Origin: Clostridia bacterium
GTDB lineage: Bacteria > Bacillota > Clostridia > Christensenellales > Borkfalkiaceae
Reading direction: 5' to 3'
DNA length: 5,241 bases
Assembly: GCA_029054485.1 (NCBI GenBank)
Contig: JAIDFD010000114.1
Span: 1 to 5,241, forward strand
Shown here: piece by piece, positions 1 through 5,241 of the stretch
How positions within the stretch are numbered: position 1 is the first letter of the stretch
Layout: every line of letters starts with the position of its first letter
The notes under the pieces: model-generated
Told to the model about the DNA's origin: nothing
The model's input: only the letters and a program-made list of their open reading frames with translations
The model's database searches: none
Made by a program: the position numbers and the translations under genes

Positions 1-1096
1 GTATATCCGTAAGCACCGCAAAGGCGAGAATCAGCACAAAGCCCACGGCGTGGATTACCGCCTCTATCTTCCTCGGCACGGGTTTTCGGAAGATGATTTC
101 TATAAGGCAGAAAACCACCTTGCTTCCGTCCAGCGCGGGTATCGGCAGAAGATTGAAAACGGCAAGGTTTACGCCGATATACGCGGCGATTTCAAAGAAG
201 TTCTGCACGCTCTGCGAGGCTATCTGCGAAGTGAGTTTTATCGTGGTAACCGGCCCGCCCATAGCGGAAAGACCGAGATGTCCGGTCAATAACTCGCCCA
301 AAACCTTGAAGATAGTACCCGCTATTCTAAACGAATAGACAAACGAACGCCCTATCGTTTCAAAAAATCCGAAGTGTTGGGACGCAACCGAAATGTCCCA
401 GTAGTTAATTCCGTCCCGCTCGAAAGTGCCTATTCCGAGCGCGGTCCACAGCTTGCCCGTTTCCTCGCTGTTTTTAAAGTCGCAGTCGCCGCGGAGCATA
501 ACTTCTATCTTTTGCTTGTTGCCGTCGCGGAAAACGGTCATGACGACTATCTCGCCCTCGGCTTTGCCGCTCAGCGCAGTCATCAAATCGGACGTAAGAT
601 AAATCCCCTTGCCGTCCACGGCGGAAATAATATCTCCTTCCTTTAAGCTGTACTCGATGTAGCTTTCCTGCGGCGCGGGGACGATTGAACCCACCTTGAA
701 GAGCATCTGCCCGAACGCGAACATTGAAATTATTATCAGCAGTAAAGCTAAGATATAGTTCATCAACGGTCCGGAAATTAAAACTATTATCCTCTTCCAC
801 GGAGCTTTGTTGTTGAAGCTGTCGGGGTTGAGCCCCTCGGCGTCCTCACCGTCGAACGCGCAAAAACCGCCGAGCGGGAATAGCCTTATCGAAAAGGCTT
901 CGCCCGTTTTTTTGGAAACGCGCTTAAACAGCTTAGGACCGAAACCTATTGCAAACTCGTTTATTTTGAATTTTAGAATTTTTCCGGCGGCGTAATGACC
1001 AAACTCATGGACGGTAATCATAACAAGCAATATCGCTATTGCAAGTATGACCGCCAAAACCGTATTCATTACCGATGACACCGAAAGAAAATTCAT
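1..1096 (-). CDS. rseP: RseP/RasP-type site-2 intramembrane zinc protease, 3' end cut by the window
   Basis: This is a membrane-embedded M50 metalloprotease that cuts transmembrane segments such as anti-sigma factors and signal peptide remnants. 365 codons are visible from the ATG at 1096-1094, with no stop before the left edge. A first hydrophobic helix (about residues 12-29) ends in the HEFGH zinc motif (H30, E31, H34). A GPLMN motif (G109-N113) opens the second long helix. A single PDZ-like segment lies at about 135-202. The NLLPIPALDG motif (N315 onwards) carries the third zinc ligand, D323. One more hydrophobic helix (about 345-363) ends in TDI at the edge. Family members usually end shortly after this helix, so probably only a few residues are missing (inference). 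The one PDZ resembles RasP of Bacillota, where E. coli RseP has two. The start codon overlaps the dxr stop, with only a weak GACGGG ahead of it, so translation is probably coupled to dxr. Confidence 0.95.
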   Translation of the reverse strand, partial: MNFLSVSSVMNTVLAVILAIAILLVMITVHEFGHYAAGKILKFKINEFAIGFGPKLFKRVSKKTGEAFSIRLFPLGGFCAFDGEDAEGLNPDSFNNKAPWKRIIVLISGPLMNYILALLLIIISMFAFGQMLFKVGSIVPAPQESYIEYSLKEGDIISAVDGKGIYLTSDLMTALSGKAEGEIVVMTVFRDGNKQKIEVMLRGDCDFKNSEETGKLWTALGIGTFERDGINYWDISVASQHFGFFETIGRSFVYSFRIAGTIFKVLGELLTGHLGLSAMGGPVTTIKLTSQIASQSVQNFFEIAAYIGVNLAVFNLLPIPALDGSKVVFCLIEIIFRKPVPRKIEAVIHAVGFVLILAFAVLTDI

Positions 1097-1098
1097 TA
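1094..1098 (-). other. TAATG stop/start overlap between dxr and rseP
   Basis: Read on the minus strand, the dxr stop TAA (1098-1096) and the rseP start ATG (1096-1094) share one A. The best ribosome-binding candidate is GGG, five bases before the ATG and inside the dxr coding end. This arrangement normally means that ribosomes finishing dxr restart on rseP, so the two proteins are probably made in a fixed ratio from one mRNA (inference). Confidence 0.85.
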
Positions 1099-2190
1099 TA
1101 ACCCGTCTATTATTTTTTTAGCAAGCGTCCGCGCTATCACGTCGGCTTCTTCAAGCTGTGTAAAGCTATGTACGCCCGCCTGCCTCGTTTTACTGACGAC
1201 CCCTTCGGTCACGCGGAAAATATCCGTGAAGGAAATTCTCCCCTCCAAAAACGCGGCTACCGCGACTTCGTCCGCGGCATTGAGCGCGCAGGGCAGAATA
1301 CCGCCCGCTTCTCCGCACTCTACCGCGAGCGCGAAGCAGGGATAATTTTCCTTTACAAGGGGCTTGAAGTCAAGCGAAAAAGGCTTTGTATAGTCAAGCG
1401 GCGGCACCGCAAGGTCAAGCCGTATGGGATAGCTTAACGCAAGCTGAATGGGCACCTGCATAGTGGGAAAGCTGAGCTGAGCCAAGGTCGAGCCGTCTGT
1501 GAACTCCACAAGCGAATGAACAACGCTCTGCGGCTGAATGACCGCGTCTATATTTTCGTAGGGCACGCCGAAGAGTCCGTGAGCCTCGATAATCTCAAAG
1601 CCCTTGTTCATAAGCGTTGCGCTGTCCACCGTGATTTTCTTGCCCATATTCCAGGTGGGGTGTTTGAGCGCTTCCCCGGGGGTGACTTTGTCAAGCACCT
1701 CGCGGGTGCAGTCCCTGAAGGGACCGCCGCTCGCGGTTATTATAAGCCGTCTCACAGGTTTTTGGCTGAAATCCAAACACTGCCATATAGCCGAGTGTTC
1801 GCTGTCTACGGGGATAATCTGCACTCCCCTCTTTTTTGCAAGGGGTAAAAGCAGGTCGCCGCCGCAGACGATACTCTCTTTGTTTGCGAGCGCAAGGGTT
1901 TTGCGCGCCTTTACGGCGGTGAGCGAATACTCCAACCCGGCAAAGCCGCTTGCCGCGTTGAAAACTATGTCCGCGTCCGCGCAAGCCGCAACTTCCAAAG
2001 CCTTGTATCTGTCGGTATAGAACGCCGCCGCTAATTTGGGTCTGAATTCGGCAATCTGACTTTCGAAAATCAGACTCTCCGAGCGCGTTGCCAATGCAAC
2101 GATTTCAAACTCCTCGGGGTGGCGTCTTACGATTTCAAGAACCTGCAAGCCTATGCTGCCGCAACTTCCTATCAAAGCAACTTTTTTCAT
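1096..2190 (-). CDS. dxr: 1-deoxy-D-xylulose 5-phosphate reductoisomerase (compact form)
   Basis: Cytosolic enzyme that rearranges and reduces 1-deoxy-D-xylulose 5-phosphate to 2-C-methyl-D-erythritol 4-phosphate with NADPH and a divalent metal. It is the committed step of the MEP isoprenoid pathway and the target of fosmidomycin. The 364 residues begin with a Rossmann motif GSCGSIG (8-14), followed by LANKES (101-106). Metal and substrate residues are in place: D129-S130-E131, S154 in TASGGPF, H177, W180, M182, S190, N195, K196 and E199. The C-terminal LNAADEVAVAAFL motif is also present. The protein is about 34 residues shorter than E. coli Dxr (398). From my memory of that sequence, 21 are missing before D129 and 11 between E131 and S154. 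The usual threonine of GSTGSIG is cysteine (C10). AGGG lies 11 nt before the ATG as the only Shine-Dalgarno candidate. Since the active-site residues are kept, I expect a working enzyme. Confidence 0.97.
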   Translation of the reverse strand: MKKVALIGSCGSIGLQVLEIVRRHPEEFEIVALATRSESLIFESQIAEFRPKLAAAFYTDRYKALEVAACADADIVFNAASGFAGLEYSLTAVKARKTLALANKESIVCGGDLLLPLAKKRGVQIIPVDSEHSAIWQCLDFSQKPVRRLIITASGGPFRDCTREVLDKVTPGEALKHPTWNMGKKITVDSATLMNKGFEIIEAHGLFGVPYENIDAVIQPQSVVHSLVEFTDGSTLAQLSFPTMQVPIQLALSYPIRLDLAVPPLDYTKPFSLDFKPLVKENYPCFALAVECGEAGGILPCALNAADEVAVAAFLEGRISFTDIFRVTEGVVSKTRQAGVHSFTQLEEADVIARTLAKKIIDGL

Positions 2191-2195
2191 ATATT

Positions 2196-2226
2196 ATTAT
2201 ACCCTAAATTTTTTAATTAATGACAA
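2196..2226 (-). promoter_or_regulatory. Candidate sigma-A-type promoter for dxr-rseP
   Basis: The minus strand has TTGTCA (2226-2221), one base off the -35 consensus, and a perfect TATAAT (2201-2196). They are separated by 19 bases, longer than the preferred 17. The box lies just after a terminator-like hairpin and before dxr, where a new start would be needed. The stretch between is very A/T rich, so a chance match is possible. The -10 box ends only five bases before the dxr ATG, which would put the transcript start at or next to the start codon. Confidence 0.45.
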
Positions 2227-2257
2227 AAAACCTTAGGCGAACCATTCGGTCCGCCTA
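2225..2257 (-). terminator. Intrinsic terminator after cdsA
   Basis: In minus-strand RNA, AGGCGGACC (2256-2248) pairs with GGUUCGCCU (2243-2235) around a GAAU loop. One G-U wobble is included, and an outer U-A pair (2257/2234) makes ten pairs. After AGG (2233-2231) comes a run of six U (2230-2225). The wobble becomes an A/C mismatch when read on the plus strand, which favours minus-strand function. The short AGG spacer between stem and U run makes it less than ideal, so read-through to dxr is plausible. Confidence 0.65.
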
Positions 2258-2273
2258 TCGACTTTAATTTTTT

Positions 2274-3176
2274 TTAAATTATTACTACCAAAAAGGCGAC
2301 AAGTACTATTACGCCGCAAAACAGCATACTGTCAAACCTGTCCAAAACTCCGCCGTGACCGGGCAAAAGCTTGCCCATATCCTTGACGTTGCACTCGCGC
2401 TTTATCGCGCTCTCGAAGAGGTCGCCTATCTGGGCGAAAACCGAAATAACCAGTCCCGCCAGCATAAACACGACTATCGCGGGGATTCCCGTTGAAAACT
2501 CTATCGCCGTGCCTATAACGTCGGAATTTATTACGCCGTTCAAAGCGTTAAGCCCCACGCTTAAACCGTAAGCCGCAATGCCGCCGAGCATACCGCCGAT
2601 AATTCCGCCCAGTCCGCCGATAAGCGTCTTATGCGGGCTGACCTTGGGGGCGAGCTTGCGGGGAACGAATTTTCCGAACAGCGAGCCGAAAATGAACGCG
2701 CCGCTGTCGGTGAACATAACGGTTAAAAACAGTAAAATTACCGCCGCGGTAGAGTTGTTTTCAACGTGGTTGACCGCCGAAAGAATACAGCTCAGAACTC
2801 CGCAATAAATCATAGTAAAAATGCAGGTTGCAGTGCCCTTTACCGTACAGACTCCGTAATTGAATACGTTGAACGCGGCAAGCGCCAGAACATACACGCC
2901 GAAGCATACCGCAAGCGCGATAAATCCGCCGCCCGTTGTCAACTGCGTTACGGTGTACAGCGGAACCGCCACAGCGCAGAATGCAACGGTCAGAATTTTT
3001 TGGGAATAGCTTACGCCCTTGACGGCGCGCAGAAGCTCTAAGCTTCCCAACACCGAAATGGCGCAGAACAGCGCGTCGAAGCCAAGACCGCCCCAAACCG
3101 GAACAAGCCACTTCAAAACGCACAGCACTATCCAAACTAAAACGTATACAACGCCGGTAATAACTCTCTTGCGCAT
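2274..3176 (-). CDS. cdsA: Phosphatidate cytidylyltransferase (CDP-diglyceride synthase)
   Basis: Integral membrane enzyme that makes CDP-diacylglycerol from CTP and phosphatidic acid, the branch point to phosphatidylglycerol, cardiolipin and phosphatidylserine. The 300 residues are mostly hydrophobic, with about eight membrane segments, for example around 6-24, 32-49, 60-78, 84-104, 143-166, 185-208, 231-250 and 283-300. The complete family signature runs from S256 to D282: S-x-I-K-R260, K265-D266, LPGHGG (271-276) and DRFD (279-282). Upstream are FTDSGAF (155-161), [10 protein letters not shown] (175-184) and GDLFES (251-256), also typical. After HKT the sequence reads LIGGLGG, where relatives usually have an E or Q before the glycine. 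A strong AAGGAG (3186-3181) lies four bases before the ATG, in the 14-nt gap after uppS. It appears to be the last gene of the pyrH unit, since a terminator-like hairpin follows. Confidence 0.96.
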   Translation of the reverse strand: MRKRVITGVVYVLVWIVLCVLKWLVPVWGGLGFDALFCAISVLGSLELLRAVKGVSYSQKILTVAFCAVAVPLYTVTQLTTGGGFIALAVCFGVYVLALAAFNVFNYGVCTVKGTATCIFTMIYCGVLSCILSAVNHVENNSTAAVILLFLTVMFTDSGAFIFGSLFGKFVPRKLAPKVSPHKTLIGGLGGIIGGMLGGIAAYGLSVGLNALNGVINSDVIGTAIEFSTGIPAIVVFMLAGLVISVFAQIGDLFESAIKRECNVKDMGKLLPGHGGVLDRFDSMLFCGVIVLVAFLVVII

Positions 3177-3190
3177 AAATCTCCTTTTAA

Positions 3191-3880
3191 TTACGCCCTG
3201 CCGAACCGCCGCTCTCTTGCGGCAAAGTCGGTCAGAGCCTTATCAAATTCCGCGTCCGAAAAATCGGGGAATAGAACGTCCGAAAAATACAGCTCGGCGT
3301 AAGCCGACTGATATGTCAGAAAGTTTGAAAGCCTCATCTCGCCGCCCGTTCTTATAATCAGGTCAGGGTCGGGAACGCCGCCCGTATACAGCAGAGCTTC
3401 AAACGAATTTTCATCAACGCTTCCGCCCCTTAAAAGGGCTTTGTTTACCGCGTTGATAATTTCCCTTCTTCCGCCGTAATTTATTGCAAACACAAGCGTA
3501 AATTCGGCTTTTTCGGGCGAGGCTTTTTCCGCGTCCTCCAAAATTTTTATTACGTCTTTGGGCAGGACGGAAATATCGCCTATTATTTTTATCCCCGAAC
3601 CGCAGTCAAACAGTTTTTTTACGTTTACGGTAAAATACTTTCGTATCAGCCCGAAAAGCCCCTCTATTTCATCTTCAGGGCGGCGGGCAAGATTTTCGGT
3701 GGACATAACGTAAACGGTCAGGTATTTTATCCCCGACTTTTTTGCGTGTTCCGCAAGTCCTATCATTCTGTCCATTCCGTACTTATGACCGAGTTTCCTC
3801 GGCATAAGCCGCTTTTTAGCCCATCTGCCGTTGCCGTCCATAATGACGCCGACGTGTAAGGGCAATTTGCCTTTATCCAT
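3191..3880 (-). CDS. uppS: Undecaprenyl diphosphate synthase (cis-prenyltransferase)
   Basis: Adds isopentenyl diphosphate units in cis to farnesyl diphosphate, giving the C55 carrier lipid used for peptidoglycan and other wall polymers; it acts at the cytoplasmic face of the membrane. The 229 residues show the family blocks in order: [13 protein letters not shown] (12-24) with catalytic D15 and N17/R19, GHKYG (31-35), STEN (60-63), [11 protein letters not shown] (131-141), and [17 protein letters not shown] (171-187) with R177, R183 and S185. AYAELYF (193-199) follows with E196, and the protein ends in RERRFG. After STEN the usual W-x-RP is replaced by LARRP (64-68), one residue longer and lacking the tryptophan. 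This lies in the flexible loop next to the active site. The ATG comes seven bases after the frr stop, with only GGGA three bases upstream. This weak site suggests coupling to frr translation. Confidence 0.96.
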   Translation of the reverse strand: MDKGKLPLHVGVIMDGNGRWAKKRLMPRKLGHKYGMDRMIGLAEHAKKSGIKYLTVYVMSTENLARRPEDEIEGLFGLIRKYFTVNVKKLFDCGSGIKIIGDISVLPKDVIKILEDAEKASPEKAEFTLVFAINYGGRREIINAVNKALLRGGSVDENSFEALLYTGGVPDPDLIIRTGGEMRLSNFLTYQSAYAELYFSDVLFPDFSDAEFDKALTDFAARERRFGRA

Positions 3881-3887
3881 AATCCCG

Positions 3888-4460
3888 TTATACGGTCATT
3901 ATCTCCTTTTCCTTTACGGCTACCGCCGCATCGATTTGCGCTATCGCGTCGGATACCGCCTTTTCAACCTCTTTTTCAACGGCGGCGGTTTCGTCCTCGG
4001 ACAAAACCTTGTCGTTTTTCAGTTTCTTCAAGCCGTCCATAGCATCGCGGCGGCAGTTGCGCGCCGCTACCTTCGAGTCCTCGCCGGTCTTTTTAATCTG
4101 TTTGGTAAGCTCGCGCCTTCTCTCTTCGGTGAGGTCGGGGAACACGAGGCGGATAACCTTGCCGTCGTTGGTCGGGGTTATGCCTATGTTCGAAAGCTGG
4201 ATAGCCTTTTCAATTCCCTTTAAAATGGAAGCGTCCCACGGCGAAATTACGAGGCATCTGCCCTCCTGCACGGAAATTGCCGCAGTCTGGGATACGGGGG
4301 TCATAGCGCCGTAATAGTCCACCATAACTTTATCGAGTATGTGGGGGTTAGCCCTGCCCGCGCGCACCGAGGAAAATTCTTCCTTTAATACGCTTACGGT
4401 TTTAGTAAGTTTGTCATCGAGAATTAAAAGTATCTCTTCCGCCTGCTCGTTCTCTATCAT
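3888..4460 (-). CDS. frr: Ribosome recycling factor
   Basis: Cytosolic tRNA-shaped protein that, with EF-G, splits the ribosome after termination. The 190 residues (E. coli has 185) carry the conserved SSVRAGRANPHILDKV (30-45), VDYYG..TP (47-55), ISPWD (72-76), GIEKAI (82-87), IRLVFPDLTEERRREL (103-118) and ARNCRRDAMD (133-142). R134 and R137 match the E. coli arginines 129 and 132 that contact 23S rRNA. Both ends are helical and charged, as expected for domain I, the three-helix bundle. AAGAGGA (4475-4469) lies eight bases before the ATG and fits well. The gap to pyrH is 15 nt, so the two are surely co-transcribed, as in most bacteria. Confidence 0.97.
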   Translation of the reverse strand: MIENEQAEEILLILDDKLTKTVSVLKEEFSSVRAGRANPHILDKVMVDYYGAMTPVSQTAAISVQEGRCLVISPWDASILKGIEKAIQLSNIGITPTNDGKVIRLVFPDLTEERRRELTKQIKKTGEDSKVAARNCRRDAMDGLKKLKNDKVLSEDETAAVEKEVEKAVSDAIAQIDAAVAVKEKEIMTV

Positions 4461-4475
4461 AATTTATATCCTCTT

Positions 4476-5192
4476 TTATATTTTTTTATTGTCTATAACG
4501 GTGCCTAATTTTTCACCGCAGACCGCTTTTATAAGGCAGTCCTTTTCGTCCAGCCCGAACGCAAGCACGGGAATGTCGTTTTCCATACACATAGTTGCCG
4601 CCGTGTAGTCCATCGCCTTTATGCCGTTTTTGATTACGTCGATGTAATTGATATGCTCGTATTTTTTAGCGGCTTTATTGGTGTGGGGGTCGCTGTCGTA
4701 AATACCGTCGATATTTTTTGCCATCAGTAAAACGTTAGCCTGAATTTCGCAGGCACGCTGTGCCGCAGCGGTGTCAGTCGAGCAATAGGGATTGCCCGTG
4801 CCGCAAGCCATAATGACTATTCTGCCCTTTTCAAAGTGGTGCAATGCTTTTCGTAAAATGTAGGGTTCTGCGACCGAGGTCATAATTAGCGCGGTCTGAA
4901 CGCGGGTGGGGATACCGCGCTGTTCGAGCGCGTCCATCATAGCAAGCGAGTTCATAACCGTTGCAAGCATACCCATATGGTCTGCGGTGGCGCGGTCCAT
5001 CTGCTTGCCCTGTCTGCCGCGCCAGAAGTTTCCGCCGCCGATCACCAAAGCGATTTCCACGCCCATATCGTGGACTTTTTTAATCTGTTCGACCACGCGC
5101 GAAATTACGTTCTCGTCCAAGCCGTGACCCTGCGGACCCGCAAGCGCCTCGCCCGAAAGTTTGATAAGTACCCTTTTGTATTTAGGCGACAT
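4476..5192 (-). CDS. pyrH: Uridylate (UMP) kinase
   Basis: Cytosolic hexameric kinase of the amino acid kinase fold that phosphorylates UMP to UDP with ATP; the family is usually activated by GTP and inhibited by UTP. I start it at the ATG at 5192-5190, giving 238 residues close to the usual length of about 240. An in-frame TTG at 5207 would add five residues but would swallow the AGGAG site. Motifs: KLSGEAL (11-17) for phosphate binding, IGGGNFWRG (51-59), DHMGMLATVMN (71-81), the long CGTGNPYCSTDTAAAQRA (130-147) of the UMP/ATP site, and KNIDGIYDSDP (159-169). The end, KLGTVIDN, is typical. Only 49 bases lie upstream in the window; tsf is the expected neighbour. Confidence 0.97.
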   Translation of the reverse strand: MSPKYKRVLIKLSGEALAGPQGHGLDENVISRVVEQIKKVHDMGVEIALVIGGGNFWRGRQGKQMDRATADHMGMLATVMNSLAMMDALEQRGIPTRVQTALIMTSVAEPYILRKALHHFEKGRIVIMACGTGNPYCSTDTAAAQRACEIQANVLLMAKNIDGIYDSDPHTNKAAKKYEHINYIDVIKNGIKAMDYTAATMCMENDIPVLAFGLDEKDCLIKAVCGEKLGTVIDNKKI

Positions 5193-5197
5193 AAAAA

Positions 5198-5202
5198 CTC
5201 CT
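5198..5202 (-). promoter_or_regulatory. Shine-Dalgarno site that fixes the pyrH start
   Basis: AGGAG on the minus strand is followed by five T and the ATG at 5192. The spacing is within the normal range and the match to the 16S rRNA tail is good. It places initiation at MSPKYKR; the upstream in-frame TTG at 5207-5205 has no such site. Confidence 0.9.
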
Positions 5203-5205
5203 GTC

Positions 5206-5221
5206 AACCGTTTTTTCGGTT
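5206..5221 (-). other. Small hairpin in the pyrH leader
   Basis: AACCG (5221-5217) and CGGTT (5210-5206) form a five-pair stem around a loop of six A, ending three bases before the AGGAG site. It is too short and lacks a good U run to be called a terminator. It could slightly affect access to the ribosome site or mark the processed end of the tsf message. A TATAAC (5228-5223) lies just upstream, but its -35 partner would be outside the window, so a pyrH promoter cannot be judged. Confidence 0.3.
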
Positions 5222-5241
5222 AGTTATAGTTTATCTACGAT

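Noticed and set aside
374..2020. Open frames on the plus strand, for example at 374-646, 1168-1437, 1516-1848 and 1604-2020
   Set aside because: They lie antisense to rseP and dxr, whose motifs are unmistakable. Their translations show no family motifs and read as arginine/proline/serine-rich shadow sequence.
2234..2275. The same hairpin acting as a terminator on the plus strand, using the run of T near 2268-2275
   Set aside because: On that strand the stem has an A/C mismatch, the T run lies about ten bases away, and no plus-strand gene ends here.
474..3135. Minus-strand frames inside real genes, at 474-800, 1691-1984 and 2761-3135
   Set aside because: They are alternative frames of rseP, dxr and cdsA; the arginine-rich composition without motifs is typical of out-of-frame reading.
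5193..5207. In-frame TTG start giving pyrH five extra residues
   Set aside because: The extension reads through the AGGAG site and has no ribosome site of its own; the ATG at 5192 is ideally placed.
5179..5207. Perfect TTGACA (5207-5202) with a TAAATA 17 bases downstream, resembling a promoter
   Set aside because: The transcript would start inside pyrH and lose its start codon, the -10 match is poor, and the TTGACA is largely made by the Shine-Dalgarno region.
1..5241. A novel system, mobile element, CRISPR array or RNA gene
   Set aside because: Every stretch is accounted for by six conserved housekeeping genes with short gaps. I saw no repeats, integrase or tRNA-like folds, or foreign composition.

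Overview
The window is a run of six genes, all read on the minus strand, so the order of transcription is from the right end to the left. The order is pyrH, frr, uppS, cdsA, dxr and rseP. This is the widely conserved bacterial block that usually follows rpsB-tsf, and the arrangement pyrH-frr-uppS-cdsA-dxr-rasP is typical of Bacillota. Base composition is moderate, all five visible stop codons are TAA, Shine-Dalgarno sites are of the AGGAG type, and the M50 protease has a single PDZ segment. Together these suggest a Clostridia-like Bacillota, perhaps an uncultured gut lineage. The genus cannot be read from this sequence.

Region by region: 5193-5241 is the leader of pyrH, with a strong AGGAG site and a small hairpin; the end of an upstream gene, probably tsf, is not identifiable. 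pyrH (UMP kinase), frr (ribosome recycling factor), uppS (undecaprenyl diphosphate synthase) and cdsA (CDP-diacylglycerol synthase) are packed with gaps of 15, 7 and 14 nt and look like one transcription unit. An 83-nt gap at 2191-2273 is the only real intergenic space. It holds a terminator-like hairpin for the minus strand, followed at once by promoter-like boxes. dxr (first committed step of the MEP isoprenoid pathway) and rseP (site-2 intramembrane protease) follow, joined by a one-base TAATG overlap. rseP runs off the left edge, probably only a few residues before its natural end.

The genes link nucleotide supply and translation recycling (pyrH, frr) to envelope lipid synthesis. Dxr feeds the isoprenoid precursors that UppS condenses into the peptidoglycan lipid carrier, CdsA activates phosphatidate for phospholipids, and RseP cleaves membrane-embedded substrates in envelope stress signalling. 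The plus strand holds only shadow frames. This is a housekeeping locus, and I see no mobile element, CRISPR array, RNA gene or undescribed system. The points worth a second look are the terminator/promoter break before dxr, the TATAAT placed almost on the dxr start codon, a shortened Dxr with an altered nucleotide-binding motif, and a changed catalytic loop in UppS.
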